In this document: in pieces, positions 43,405-52,339 of the stretch
Layout: each line of letters opens with the position of its first letter
Position numbering within the stretch: position 1 is the stretch's first letter
NCBI RefSeq assembly: GCF_009711135.1
Contig: NZ_WMIC01000006.1
Coordinates: 310,001 to 374,000 of the forward strand
Direction of reading: 5' to 3'
Source: Flavobacterium sp. LC2016-01
GTDB taxonomy: Bacteria; Bacteroidota; Bacteroidia; Flavobacteriales; Flavobacteriaceae
DNA length: 64,000 bases
Translations under genes and position numbers: made by a program
Notes under the pieces: model-generated
Database searches by the model: none
Seen by the model: the letters and a program-made list of their open reading frames with translations, nothing else
Told to the model about the DNA's origin: nothing

Positions 43405-43435
43405 GAAGCCTAACGTTAATCAGACGTTAGGCTTC
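43405..43435 (-). terminator. Terminator reading leftward into the glutathione peroxidase upstream region
   Basis: GAAGCCTAACGT and ACGTTAGGCTTC form a 12-bp perfect stem around 7 nt. On the minus strand it is followed by ATTTTTTTAACG; on the plus strand by six C. It therefore terminates a minus-strand transcript coming from the 43.4-44.2 kb stretch, which has no obvious gene. Confidence 0.78.
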
Positions 43436-43745
43436 CCCCCATACAAACAAATCAAACCATGAATTAATTATTATGCCTTATTGCGTTTTCATAAATTAAA
43501 GTGAGACCTTGTAAAAGAGTTTCTTCCTTTGTTTTTGGACTCGGTGTTATATTATGTATTTATTTAAATTATAGTTGATGCCTCTCGGTTGTGGTGAAAA
43601 TTAATTTTAACCCCTAATTCGTATTTTCTTCTAATATTTTAATGGCGTGTATGGATTCTTTAACTCTTTGTAAATTGAAAATACAGTTCTAAATAAATTT
43701 TCGTTTTTGGAAGTCCGAGGACACCAACTATTAAATCTTTAATCA

Positions 43746-43880
43746 CTAAATTGTATTCATCAGAACTTCATGATGAATATTCTGTAAATCATTTTTTAAA
43801 TCATTCTTACTGAAATTTGTCAAAGCCAAAACATTCGTAAGAGCCACAATCAATATTTTTAAAATATTTATCTTATTCAT
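43746..43880 (-). CDS. Possible small protein (44 aa) with hydrophobic N-terminus
   Basis: The peptide starts MNKINILKILIVALTNVLAL, a hydrophobic stretch like a signal or membrane segment, then turns polar (FSKNDLKNDLQNIHHE). An AAAAGGA sequence sits just before the ATG. No family was recognised. It is upstream of the strong minus-strand terminator at 43405, which supports transcription in that direction. Confidence 0.38.
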   Translation of the reverse strand: MNKINILKILIVALTNVLALTNFSKNDLKNDLQNIHHEVLMNTI

Positions 43881-44122
43881 GATCCTTTTTTTTATTTATT
43901 GAGATTTTATTTACGTTTTCAACCACTGCTAAAATTTATTTTTCTCAATAGATTTTAGAATTTTCAGAAAGCTAAATTCTAAATTCCCCTGTTAAATCGA
44001 GGTTTTTGCTATTATTCTGCCTCCAGATTTTCTTTTATAATAGCATTTACGTAAATGGATTGTGTTTGGTTTTAAAAAATCGAAAAAAAATTAAAAAAAA
44101 GTTGATATTTTTTTCAAACCCT

Positions 44123-44130
44123 TATGTTTG
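44123..44130 (+). promoter_or_regulatory. Possible -7 promoter element for the ECF sigma operon
   Basis: TATGTTTG lies about 117 nt before the sigma factor start. ECF operons may also be read from their own sigma's promoter, which was not identified. Confidence 0.4.
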
Positions 44131-44246
44131 TTAGGTTTTTGCCTGTTAAAAAAAATACAATTTTCACAAAAAAATAAATTATCTTTATCTCAGGTAATAA
44201 AATAGTGTCAAATTAATTATTTGTTTAAGCTTTAAAATCCAAATCT

Positions 44247-44777
44247 ATGAGTCAAGAAGAATTGTTAGTTTTAATTTACAAAAAAGACGAAAGAGCTTTT
44301 ACCCATTTGTACGATATGTACTCGAAAAGTTTATTTTCAGTCATTAACGTACTAGTCAAAAATCGTGAAGAAGCCGAAGATGTTTTACAGGAAGTTTTTG
44401 TAAAAATCTGGAAAAACATCGATTCGTATAACGAAAGCAAAGGCCGATTTTACACCTGGATCCTTAATATCGCTAGGAATACTTCTATTGATACTTTAAG
44501 ATCCAAAAATTTTAATAACAGTCAAAAAAACCTTTCTTCCGATAATTTCGTAAATCTGTTAGATGACAGTAATAAGCTTGTCAATAAAATTGATACAATA
44601 GGTATTCAAGAGTTTGTAAAAAAACTGAAACCAAAATGTATCGAAATTCTTGATCTGCTATTTTTTAAAGGATATACCCAGCAAGAAGCTTCAGAAGAAT
44701 TGGCAATGCCACTGGGAACTATCAAGACACAAAACAGAAACTGTATTAACGATTTAAGAAATTATCTAAAAATATAA
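44247..44777 (+). CDS. ECF-type RNA polymerase sigma factor
   Basis: The 176 residues have sigma region 2 (NREEAEDVLQEVFVKIWKNI; then GRFYTWILNIARNTSIDTLR) and region 4 with the DNA-binding helix-turn-helix (KGYTQQEASEELAMPLGTIK). Region 3 is missing, as in all ECF sigmas. It overlaps the stop of the next gene's start by one base (ATG of the anti-sigma at 44777), so the pair is translationally coupled. Confidence 0.93.
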   Translation: MSQEELLVLIYKKDERAFTHLYDMYSKSLFSVINVLVKNREEAEDVLQEVFVKIWKNIDSYNESKGRFYTWILNIARNTSIDTLRSKNFNNSQKNLSSDNFVNLLDDSNKLVNKIDTIGIQEFVKKLKPKCIEILDLLFFKGYTQQEASEELAMPLGTIKTQNRNCINDLRNYLKI

Positions 44778-45565
44778 TGGAAGCACAAGAATATATTGAA
44801 TCAGGGATTTTAGAGCTATATGTTTACGGTTTATTGACCGAAACGGAAAATTTGGAAATTGCCGAAGCGGCCAAGAAAAGTCCAGAAATGGAACAGGAAA
44901 TTATTTCTATAGAAAAAGCTATTGTTGCTTTATCATCAAGCTTCTCTCCTTTCCATTCAGTAGCTAATTTTGAAAAAATTAAAGCGAGATTAGAGCTTAA
45001 ACATGGTAAAGTAGTCGATATGAAACCGGCGTCAAACTGGTCACAATATGTTGGCTGGGCAGCAGCAGTACTTTTATTACTGGGCTTAGGTTATCAGACT
45101 TTAGAATTGACAAAGACAAAAGAAGCCATTGCTACTGTTGGAACTGAAAAAAGCAAAATTGAAAGAGATTATGCTTATTTAGGACAGCAAAATAAAGAAA
45201 TCGAGAAAAGTTTAACCATTGTAAGAGATATTAAAAACACTGGTGTAACGCTTGGCGGTCAGGCAGTTTCTCCAACTTCTTTTGCAAAAGTATATTGGAA
45301 CAAAGACACTAAAACGACTTATATTGATGCCGCTGGTCTTCCAAAACCTCCAAAAGGAATGGTTTATCAAGTTTGGGCATTGAAATTAAGTCCGGTATTG
45401 ACGCCAACAAGCATTGGTTTATTGAGCGATTTCGAAGGAAATTCTCAAAAAATATTTGCTGTTGACCGTACAAATGAAGCAGAAGCTTTTGGGATTACAC
45501 TTGAGCCTGCCGGCGGAAGTTTAACACCAACAATGACACAATTGTACACTTTAGGAAAAGTTTAA
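44777..45565 (+). CDS. Membrane anti-sigma factor (RskA-type)
   Basis: The 262-residue protein has a cytoplasmic N-terminal zone (ELYVYGLLTETENLEIAEAAKK) that binds the sigma factor, a single membrane helix near residues 90-107 (VGWAAAVLLLLGLGY), a coiled coil, and a periplasmic RskA domain (FAKVYWNKDTKTTYIDAAGL; PKGMVYQVWALKL). In this family the signal is read by proteolysis or periplasmic ligand changes. No HxxxCxxC zinc motif is evident. Confidence 0.88.
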   Translation: MEAQEYIESGILELYVYGLLTETENLEIAEAAKKSPEMEQEIISIEKAIVALSSSFSPFHSVANFEKIKARLELKHGKVVDMKPASNWSQYVGWAAAVLLLLGLGYQTLELTKTKEAIATVGTEKSKIERDYAYLGQQNKEIEKSLTIVRDIKNTGVTLGGQAVSPTSFAKVYWNKDTKTTYIDAAGLPKPPKGMVYQVWALKLSPVLTPTSIGLLSDFEGNSQKIFAVDRTNEAEAFGITLEPAGGSLTPTMTQLYTLGKV

Positions 45566-45589
45566 AATTAAACGTTGCATAAAAACAGG

Positions 45590-45621
45590 AAGCGCATATT
45601 GAAATAATATGCGCTTTTTTA
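45590..45621 (+). terminator. Terminator of the sigma/anti-sigma pair
   Basis: AAGCGCATATT pairs with AATATGCGCTT around 5 nt and is followed by a T-run. Confidence 0.88.
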
Positions 45622-45656
45622 TTATTTTTAATTGATTTATAACCAAATACCACATC

Positions 45657-46043
45657 ATGAACGGAAATTTACTCTTAAGAATCGCAGTTTCTATTATCCT
45701 TCTCACGCATTCTGTCTTCGGGATTTTTAACAACGGTATTAATGACTTCGGGAATTTATATTTAAACCAAATTGGTTTTGCTCCATTTGGTGTTTTTTTG
45801 GCTTGGAGCATTAAATTATCGCACATTGTCGCAGCAATACTTCTGCTTCTTAATAAATATGTGAAGCTTGCAGGTTTTGTAACCATTTTTGTTTTATTGA
45901 TGGGGATTATTTTAGTCCATTTTAAAGAAGGCTGGTTTGTTGTAGGCGGAGGAAGAAACGGCGTTGAATACAACTTTTTACTAATTGTAGTTTTATTAGC
46001 TATTATGTTTCCGAATGGTTTTAAGAAAGTTCAATCTAATTAA
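45657..46043 (+). CDS. DoxX-like membrane protein
   Basis: The 128 residues hold four predicted membrane helices (LLRIAVSIILLTHSVFGIF; FLAWSIKLSHIVAAILLL; LAGFVTIFVLLMGIILV; FLLIVVLLAIMF). The arrangement matches the DoxX family of small membrane proteins of uncertain biochemical role. The gene starts 91 nt after the anti-sigma, separated from it by a terminator, and is followed by the DUF3667 gene after 9 nt. Confidence 0.75.
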   Translation: MNGNLLLRIAVSIILLTHSVFGIFNNGINDFGNLYLNQIGFAPFGVFLAWSIKLSHIVAAILLLLNKYVKLAGFVTIFVLLMGIILVHFKEGWFVVGGGRNGVEYNFLLIVVLLAIMFPNGFKKVQSN

Positions 46044-46052
46044 ATTATCCTA

Positions 46053-46781
46053 ATGGAAATTATCTGTAAAAATTGTCATCACGTTTTCAAAGGGCATTAT
46101 TGCAGTAATTGCGGACAGCCCGCTGCAACACATAAAATAAACATTCATTTTTTATGGCATGATATTCAGCATGGTTTATTGCATTTTGATAAAGGAATTG
46201 CATATTCTTTAAAACAGCTTTTTACAAGACCGGGACATACGGTACGCGAATTTATTGAAGGAAAACGTGTCAGGCATTTTAAACCACTTTCATTGGTTGT
46301 TGTTTTGGCAACACTTTATGGAGTGCTTTATCATTATTTTCATATTAATACATTTCCAGATTCATCTGATAAAACTTTAGATTATCATGAATTCAATGAA
46401 TGGATGGCAACGCATTTTTCGTGGGTAACTATTGCTACAATTCCCGTTTATACAATTGGAACTTACATTGTCTTTAGAAAACAAGGTTATAATTTTGTTG
46501 AATTTTTTGTCTTAAATACTTTTAAAGCGTCTCAAAGACTCTTTGTGCAAATTTTGACATTTCCAATATTGCTTTATTTAAATGGTACGCCCGAAATTCA
46601 AAAATTTTCATCGGCAACTTATTTCATCGGACTTATATTGATATTCTGGACGAATATTCAGTTTTTTAATGGGATGTCAAAAACAAAAGCATTCTTTTTA
46701 AGCATATTAAGCCACATAATTTTTCTAATTTGCTTTTTCATAATCATGGCAATTGTTATGGCTATTATGGGAAAATTGTAA
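46053..46781 (+). CDS. DUF3667 membrane protein with N-terminal zinc ribbon
   Basis: Two CxxC pairs (IICKNCHHVF and HYCSNCGQPA) form a zinc ribbon in the first 28 residues. Then comes the DUF3667 core with HDIQHGLLHFDKGIAYSLKQ, FTRPGHTVREFIEGKRVRHF, and several membrane helices. Function is unknown for the family. It lies 9 nt after the DoxX-like gene, so the two form a unit. Confidence 0.9.
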   Translation: MEIICKNCHHVFKGHYCSNCGQPAATHKINIHFLWHDIQHGLLHFDKGIAYSLKQLFTRPGHTVREFIEGKRVRHFKPLSLVVVLATLYGVLYHYFHINTFPDSSDKTLDYHEFNEWMATHFSWVTIATIPVYTIGTYIVFRKQGYNFVEFFVLNTFKASQRLFVQILTFPILLYLNGTPEIQKFSSATYFIGLILIFWTNIQFFNGMSKTKAFFLSILSHIIFLICFFIIMAIVMAIMGKL

Positions 46782-46815
46782 ATCTAGCTATTTGAATTAA
46801 GTTTATAATATAAAA

Positions 46816-46845
46816 AAAAGGTTCAGTGTTTACTGAACCTTTTTT
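46816..46845. terminator. Bidirectional terminator between DUF3667 and ccsBA
   Basis: AAAAGGTTCAGT pairs with ACTGAACCTTTT around GTTT and is followed by T. Confidence 0.92.
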
Positions 46846-46872
46846 ATGTGAATTAATAATTACCTAGATAAA

Positions 46873-49800
46873 TTATTTTTTCTTTACTTTTTTGCTTTTA
46901 TAATATTTGCGATACTTCGGATATGTTACAGCACCAATTACTGCAATTGTTGCCATTGAGTAATACACCCAGTTTAAAGAATGCGCCTCTCCGCTTGCGT
47001 AAGAGTGTAAACCAACTAAATGGAAGTTTACTCCGTAATACGTAAATAAAATTGAAATAAACGCGAACATAGTCATTAAATTGAAGAACCATTTTCCGCG
47101 TAAAGCAGGAACAAAACGAGCGTGAATTACAAATGCATAAATCATAATCGAGATTAAAGCCCAAGTTTCTTTTGGATCCCATCCCCAATAACGACCCCAG
47201 CTTTCGTTTGCCCATTGACCGCCTAAAAAGTTTCCAATAGTCAGCATGATCAAACCAATAGTTACGGCCATTTCGTTGATATAAGTTATCTCTTTAATGT
47301 TCAGTTCCATTTTAGCTTTGTTTTTCTCCGTTGTAAAGAAAATCAATACTAATGCTACAAAACCTAAAATCATTCCTAATGCAGTCGGACCATAACTAGC
47401 TACAATAACGGCAACGTGAATCATTAACCAATATGAATTCAAAACAGGCTGTAAGTTTGCAATTTCCGGATCAATCCAGTTCATGTATGCTGCCATTAAA
47501 ATCATAGCAGTAACGAAGGCAGATGAAGCAACCGTTAATTTTGATTTTCTGTCAAAAGCCAATCCAAAGAACATTGTTGACCAAGCCACATATACAATAG
47601 CTTCGTAAGCATTACTCCAAGGAGCGTGACCGGAAATATACCAACGTGCTATTAATGCTAATGTGTGAATCGCAAATAACAATCCAACTATAATATGAAA
47701 AGCATTTACTGTAATGCGAAGCCATTTTTTCTCAAAGAAAATATTGATAATCGTAAAAGCAAGCATAAATATTGCTGCGGTTAGATACCAATACGGTAAT
47801 TTTTGAAGAACATCGTATTTGTTATAAGCAATTTCAGCATCAATTTTCTGTTCGCTTGGACGAACTTTTGCTCCAAATTTCTTTTGGAAACCATTAATAC
47901 TTTCTACCAATTGATCAGCAGTATCCCAATTTTTAGAAATAGAACCGTTATTTAATGCACTGAAATATAAAGGAAGAATTTGTTTTACATACGTAGAATC
48001 CATTCCTTTAAAACCGCTGTTTTCGCGTTCTAAGAAAGAAACCCATTTATTGTTTGGATCATTTGGAACAGGGAAAATTTTCAAAATGCTTCCGCTTAAA
48101 GCAGATTCCATCAAGTTTACTTTTTTATCTGTTTCAATATAATCTTTCTCGAACTGATTCGGGTTTCCTGCTTTATAAGCATCATCTAAATAAGGTGACA
48201 ATTTATAATTTCCGTTTTCATCGAAGAATTTTACAAATGGAGCATATTGATCTTTTGGATCAATTCCGATGATTTTACGGATACTGTCATTTCCCATCTT
48301 AATATAAATAAGCGGAACCTGAATCCAAACTTGCGCATATTGAGTCATAGATAAAAATACCTGATCAGAATTCATTCCGTTATAGGTATCGCTGTGACTA
48401 ACTTTTCTAAGCAATTCAGATGAAAACGTATTAATTGGCTTCATTCTTCCTCCAGCATCCTGAATAATCAAACGACCAAATTTAGCAGCATGCGCTTCTG
48501 GAGCTTTATAGATTGTCAATAACGAATCCAACTGTTTTTGGCTTGGTGGTGCCACTACGTGATTGGCGTGATCATTTGGATCAGCACTATGATTATGACC
48601 GTCTTGATGTGAATGTACATGAGGATTTTGTTGTGCAAAACCACTCAAACTAATCATTAAAACCAAAATCGTAATCAGTTTTTCCTTTTTCTTTTTTACC
48701 GTTTCTAATTTACGCTTCAAGTCTGCAAAACGGGAATGCTTGGTAAACATAATAGCCATCAAACCAAAGAATAACATAAAATATCCTAAATAAGTAATCG
48801 AAGTTCCCCAAAAATCATGGTTTACAGACAAAACAGTTCCTTTTTCATCTGGATCAAATGAAGATTGGAAAAAACGGTAGCCTTTATAATCTAAAACGTG
48901 ATTCATATATATGTCGGCATCAAAAGTTTCTGCAGAATCCTGAACGGTTACTTTACTTTCAAATGACGAATAACTTTTCTCAGTTCCTGGATATTTTTTC
49001 GCAATAAAATCATTTAATCTAACTTTAAAAGGCAAAATATATGCTTTGCTTCCGTAAAATAAACTGTATTCTATTTTTCCAATTTTTACTGTTTGAGGCT
49101 CGCCAACGCTTCCTTTAGAACCCATTAAACGAACTTCTTTTTCCTGACCGTCAGCTTTAATTTTTACAATCAAAGCATCAGTATGCGACTTTGCTTTAAA
49201 ATCATTACTTGATTCATAATCAACAACTCCTTTTACCGCAGGATCTGGAAAAACAATACGAATATCGCCAATGCTGTATAAAGAACGCATCATTAAAGGC
49301 TGTACATCATCTTTTGTAACTGTTCCTTTTAATTTGTCTGCCATTCGCATAAATTCACCTGCAAACGGCGTTTGAATTGTATATTTTTCTCCTGTCGTAG
49401 TAATATTGATTGCGCCGTCAGTATGTTTATTCAAAGAAAATAAAACGTTGTGAATATTTTGAACCTCACCTTCTTTCAGATAATGTTCTTCACGTCCGCC
49501 CGCTCCGGCTTCAACTAATTTTAAATACAGCGTTCCTTTAGGATCTGGTTTTATAGTTTCTTTCGCTCCCATGATGTAGTTCACGTAACTAACCTCAAAA
49601 GGAGTTTCGTCAAATTTTCCTGAAAGTGTAAAATTGTTATTGGTAACTGGTGACAGCAAAAGGTTTTTATCAAAAACTCTTCTTCTAGGCTCACCTTTAT
49701 ATTCTCCGTCAGCAAAAACTGTGATGAATGTTTTATCCGAAAAAATTTGATTTTCTGCCGCGCCTTCGCGAATAGGCATCATCCCTTCATAACTGATATA

Positions 49801-50091
49801 GCGTGTAATAAAAGCTCCTAAAAGAATAAAAACAAAGGCAATGTGCAAAATAAAAGTCGCCCATTTTTCCTTTTTAAGTAATTGATAACGTTTGATGTTT
49901 CCTAAGAAATTAAGCATAAAAACGGCCATTATCGCCTCAAACCACCAAGTATTGTAAATTAAAATTCTGGCTGTATCGGTGTTGTATTTACTTTCGATAA
50001 AAGTTCCAACACCCATTGCAATTGCGAATGTTAAAAAAAGAACGGCCATTAAGCGTGTAGAAAACAAAAAAGAGAATATTTTTTTATCCAT
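46873..50091 (-). CDS. ccsBA: Cytochrome c biogenesis fusion protein CcsBA (ResB-CcsA)
   Basis: System II cytochrome c synthetase moves haem outward and joins it to apocytochrome c. The 1072-residue protein has a ResB/CcsB-like N-terminal half with four helices and a large periplasmic domain, then a CcsA half with the haem-handling WWD motif in WGRYWGWDPKETWALISI. At the joint is a signal-peptide-like helix (LITILVLMISLSGFAQ) followed by a His-rich stretch HVHSHQDGHNH. An upstream frame to 50151 would extend past the promoter, so 50091 is preferred. Confidence 0.92.
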   Translation of the reverse strand: MDKKIFSFLFSTRLMAVLFLTFAIAMGVGTFIESKYNTDTARILIYNTWWFEAIMAVFMLNFLGNIKRYQLLKKEKWATFILHIAFVFILLGAFITRYISYEGMMPIREGAAENQIFSDKTFITVFADGEYKGEPRRRVFDKNLLLSPVTNNNFTLSGKFDETPFEVSYVNYIMGAKETIKPDPKGTLYLKLVEAGAGGREEHYLKEGEVQNIHNVLFSLNKHTDGAINITTTGEKYTIQTPFAGEFMRMADKLKGTVTKDDVQPLMMRSLYSIGDIRIVFPDPAVKGVVDYESSNDFKAKSHTDALIVKIKADGQEKEVRLMGSKGSVGEPQTVKIGKIEYSLFYGSKAYILPFKVRLNDFIAKKYPGTEKSYSSFESKVTVQDSAETFDADIYMNHVLDYKGYRFFQSSFDPDEKGTVLSVNHDFWGTSITYLGYFMLFFGLMAIMFTKHSRFADLKRKLETVKKKKEKLITILVLMISLSGFAQQNPHVHSHQDGHNHSADPNDHANHVVAPPSQKQLDSLLTIYKAPEAHAAKFGRLIIQDAGGRMKPINTFSSELLRKVSHSDTYNGMNSDQVFLSMTQYAQVWIQVPLIYIKMGNDSIRKIIGIDPKDQYAPFVKFFDENGNYKLSPYLDDAYKAGNPNQFEKDYIETDKKVNLMESALSGSILKIFPVPNDPNNKWVSFLERENSGFKGMDSTYVKQILPLYFSALNNGSISKNWDTADQLVESINGFQKKFGAKVRPSEQKIDAEIAYNKYDVLQKLPYWYLTAAIFMLAFTIINIFFEKKWLRITVNAFHIIVGLLFAIHTLALIARWYISGHAPWSNAYEAIVYVAWSTMFFGLAFDRKSKLTVASSAFVTAMILMAAYMNWIDPEIANLQPVLNSYWLMIHVAVIVASYGPTALGMILGFVALVLIFFTTEKNKAKMELNIKEITYINEMAVTIGLIMLTIGNFLGGQWANESWGRYWGWDPKETWALISIMIYAFVIHARFVPALRGKWFFNLMTMFAFISILFTYYGVNFHLVGLHSYASGEAHSLNWVYYSMATIAVIGAVTYPKYRKYYKSKKVKKK

Positions 50092-50122
50092 TTTTGAGGA
50101 ATTACATTGTATAAAAGTGCCA

Positions 50123-50130
50123 CAAAAGTA
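50123..50130 (-). promoter_or_regulatory. -7 promoter element for ccsBA
   Basis: The minus strand reads TACTTTTG 32 nt before the start at 50091 and inside the region that the longer frame would translate, which decides the start. Confidence 0.6.
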
Positions 50131-50256
50131 CTTAAAAATGTTGAGTTCCAATATTTGAGATTTGTTAATAAAAACTAAAAAAAGAGGCCTTTATGTAATG
50201 AATTGTAAATTTGAAATAGGTTAATTACTACAAATCTCTAATGATCAATAATTTCT

Positions 50257-50285
50257 TTGATTATTGATATTTTTTTATAGTTTTG
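50257..50285 (+). promoter_or_regulatory. Promoter of the GH28 gene
   Basis: TTG at 50257-50259, an 18-nt spacer and TAGTTTTG at 50278-50285 match the Bacteroidota -33/-7 layout. The start would fall inside the operator that follows. Confidence 0.65.
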
Positions 50286-50299
50286 TGTAATCGATTACA
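50286..50299 (+). promoter_or_regulatory. LacI-type operator upstream of GH28
   Basis: TGTAATCGATTACA is a perfect 14-bp palindrome with a central CG, typical of LacI/CcpA-family operators (TGTAA-nCGn-TTACA). It begins right after the -7 element, so binding would block the start site. Confidence 0.7.
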
Positions 50300-50404
50300 T
50301 TTTCAATTTATATATTTTCAAAGCCCTGATTTTCTTCTTTCGCAAAAAAAGAACTTAAAATTAAATATTTAGCTATTAACTATCTCTATATAAAATAATT
50401 AAAA

Positions 50405-52090
50405 ATGAAAACCAAAACTATTAACATTGTCCTTTCTCTTGCACTTTTAGTTTGTGGATTGCCGTACAAAATTGTTGCGCAAAATGCAAAATCAACTAAT
50501 TTTTACAGTGATATTGAGTTTAAAATGCAAAAAGTAAAAGAGCCTGTTATTCCAAAAAACAGCGTTAATCTAAAAGATTTTGGTGCAGTAAATGGCGGAT
50601 ATGTTTTAAACACAAAGGCTTTCGCCGATGCTATAGAAGCTGTTTCGAAAAAAGGCGGTGGAAAAGTAATTATTCCTCCAGGGATCTGGCTTACAGGTCC
50701 GATTATTTTAAAAAGCAACATTGAACTTCATGCAGAAACTGGCGCTTTAATTAAATTTTCGACTGATAAAAGTTTGTATCCAATTATTGAAACCAGTTTT
50801 GAAGGCTTAAATACATGGCGATGCATCTCTCCTATTTACGGCAAAAACCTTGAAAATGTTGCCTTTACAGGTAATGGTGTTTGGGATGGTTCTGGAGAAG
50901 TTTGGAGACAGGTAAAAAAGAGTAAATTAACAGAAAGCCAATGGAAGAAATTTGTGGCTTCGGGCGGTGTTTTAAATGACAAAAAAGAAAGCTGGTATCC
51001 ATCTGAAACTTTCATGAAAGCTTCTGTTGGGGCGGATCAAAATGTACGCCTTGACTTAAAAACAAAAGAACAATTTGAAGAAATTCATGATTTTCTGCGT
51101 CCGGTAATGGTAAGCATTCAAAACAGTAAAAGGGTTCTTTTTGACGGTCCGGTATTTCAAAATTCACCAGCTTGGAACATTCATCCTTTAATGATTGAAG
51201 ATCTAATTGTACGAAATGTTACGGTTCGAAATCCTTGGTATTCTCAAAACGGAGATGGCCTTGATGTGGAATCATGCAAAAATGTATTAATCGAAAATTC
51301 AAGTTTTGATGTTGGCGATGACGCCATCTGCATAAAATCTGGAAAAGACAAAGACGGCCGTGATCGCGGTATTCCGTGCGAGAATATCATTGTAAAAAAT
51401 AATATTGTTTATCATGGTCACGGCGGTGTAACGGTAGGAAGCGAAATGTCTGGTGGTGTAAAAAATCTTCATGTTTCTAATTGTACTTTTATGGGAACTG
51501 ATGTTGGTCTTCGATTTAAAAGCACGCGCGGACGTGGCGGTATTGTTGAAAACATCTTTATTTCAAATATTTATATGACCGACATTCCATCGCAGGCTAT
51601 TTCTTTCGATTTATATTATGGAGGAAAATCTATTGCCGAAACATTAGCTGAAGGCGGTACTAAAGTAGCCAACAAAATGATGCCAGTGAATGTAGAAACA
51701 CCACAATTCAAGAACATTTCGATTAAAAATATTACCATCGCCGGAGCTTATCAAGCGGTGTTTTTACAAGGATTGCCAGAAATGAATCTTGAAAATATTG
51801 AAATTTCAAACTTAACGGCAAAAGCTGAAAATGGTTTTACGATAATTGACGCAAACGGAATTAGAATCAGCAATGCCAAATTAGATATTCAGAAACCAGA
51901 AGTTTTCGAGATTTATAATGGAAAAAATATGACTTTCAAAAACATTGAATTCAATTCAAATTCAGAAAAAGCAATTTCTATTAACGGCGAAGTAAGCCAA
52001 AATATAGAGTTTGTTTCAAATCCAAATTTTGATTTATCTAAAAAGATTTCTGTTGGAGAAACTGTTTCAAAAGGAGCTGTGAAGTTCTAA
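50405..52090 (+). CDS. Secreted GH28 polygalacturonase-like enzyme
   Basis: GH28 enzymes hydrolyse galacturonan in pectin by inverting hydrolysis. The signal peptide INIVLSLALLVCGLPYKIVAQ is followed by a beta-helix start (VNLKDFGAVNGGYVLNTKAF). Catalytic motifs are NGDGLDVESC (first Asp), VGDDAICIKSG (two Asp), GHGGVTVGSEMSGG (His) and RFKSTRGRGG (Arg-Lys). All are intact. A LacI-type operator covers the promoter. No pectin transporter is adjacent. Confidence 0.93.
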   Translation: MKTKTINIVLSLALLVCGLPYKIVAQNAKSTNFYSDIEFKMQKVKEPVIPKNSVNLKDFGAVNGGYVLNTKAFADAIEAVSKKGGGKVIIPPGIWLTGPIILKSNIELHAETGALIKFSTDKSLYPIIETSFEGLNTWRCISPIYGKNLENVAFTGNGVWDGSGEVWRQVKKSKLTESQWKKFVASGGVLNDKKESWYPSETFMKASVGADQNVRLDLKTKEQFEEIHDFLRPVMVSIQNSKRVLFDGPVFQNSPAWNIHPLMIEDLIVRNVTVRNPWYSQNGDGLDVESCKNVLIENSSFDVGDDAICIKSGKDKDGRDRGIPCENIIVKNNIVYHGHGGVTVGSEMSGGVKNLHVSNCTFMGTDVGLRFKSTRGRGGIVENIFISNIYMTDIPSQAISFDLYYGGKSIAETLAEGGTKVANKMMPVNVETPQFKNISIKNITIAGAYQAVFLQGLPEMNLENIEISNLTAKAENGFTIIDANGIRISNAKLDIQKPEVFEIYNGKNMTFKNIEFNSNSEKAISINGEVSQNIEFVSNPNFDLSKKISVGETVSKGAVKF

Positions 52091-52180
52091 AAAAGATTAA
52101 TCAATTGGCATAAATCAGCGGATAATTTTCGAACAATAAATCTAATGGAACGCAGATGAAACCGATTCGCTATCGCGAAG

Positions 52181-52234
52181 ACGCGGATTTAAACGGATTT
52201 TTTTTATAATTTAAAAATCTGTTTAAATCCGCGT
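52181..52234. repeat. Inverted repeat downstream of GH28
   Basis: The arms 52181-52202 and 52213-52234 share ACGCGGATTTAAAC and differ by one base in the paired region. The upstream part (52141-52180) contains GATTCGCTATCGCGAAGACG. The T-run allows terminator function. Confidence 0.75.
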
Positions 52235-52327
52235 TTTTATGAAGCAAATCAGTAAAATCAGCGTTTGATTGGTTTAGTAGAACAAACAAAGGAATTAAAA
52301 CCAAATGGCATTTAAAAAAAATAGTGT

Positions 52328-52335
52328 TAATTTTG
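52328..52335 (+). promoter_or_regulatory. -7 promoter element for the DUF2520 gene
   Basis: TAATTTTG ends 4 nt before the ATG at 52340, so the mRNA would be leaderless or nearly so. Confidence 0.55.
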
Positions 52336-52339
52336 TGCT

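Larger units (their letters stand above)
43436..44246. other. 0.8-kb region without a recognised gene
   Basis: The region between the terminator and the sigma factor has only small or broken ORFs. On the minus strand a 44-codon ORF at 43746-43880 is followed by three coding-like but startless frames at about 43465-43554, 43614-43689 and 43631-43741. A perfect palindrome CATTTACGTAAATG lies at 44044-44057. The plus strand carries a -7 element for the sigma factor. Confidence 0.6.
50092..50404. other. ccsBA/GH28 divergent regulatory gap
   Basis: The 313-nt gap holds a minus-strand -7 element for ccsBA at 50123, a complete plus-strand promoter at 50257-50285 and a perfect LacI-type operator at 50286-50299. 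No gene is visible. Confidence 0.75.

Noticed and set aside
44777..45565. FecR-type anti-sigma with TonB receptor system
   Set aside because: The C-terminal domain is of RskA type and no TonB-dependent receptor follows, so the iron-transport type system is not supported.
50092..50151. Longer N-terminus for CcsBA (to 50151)
   Set aside because: It would translate through the promoter element at 50123-50130; the family start MDKKIFSFLFSTR lies at 50091.
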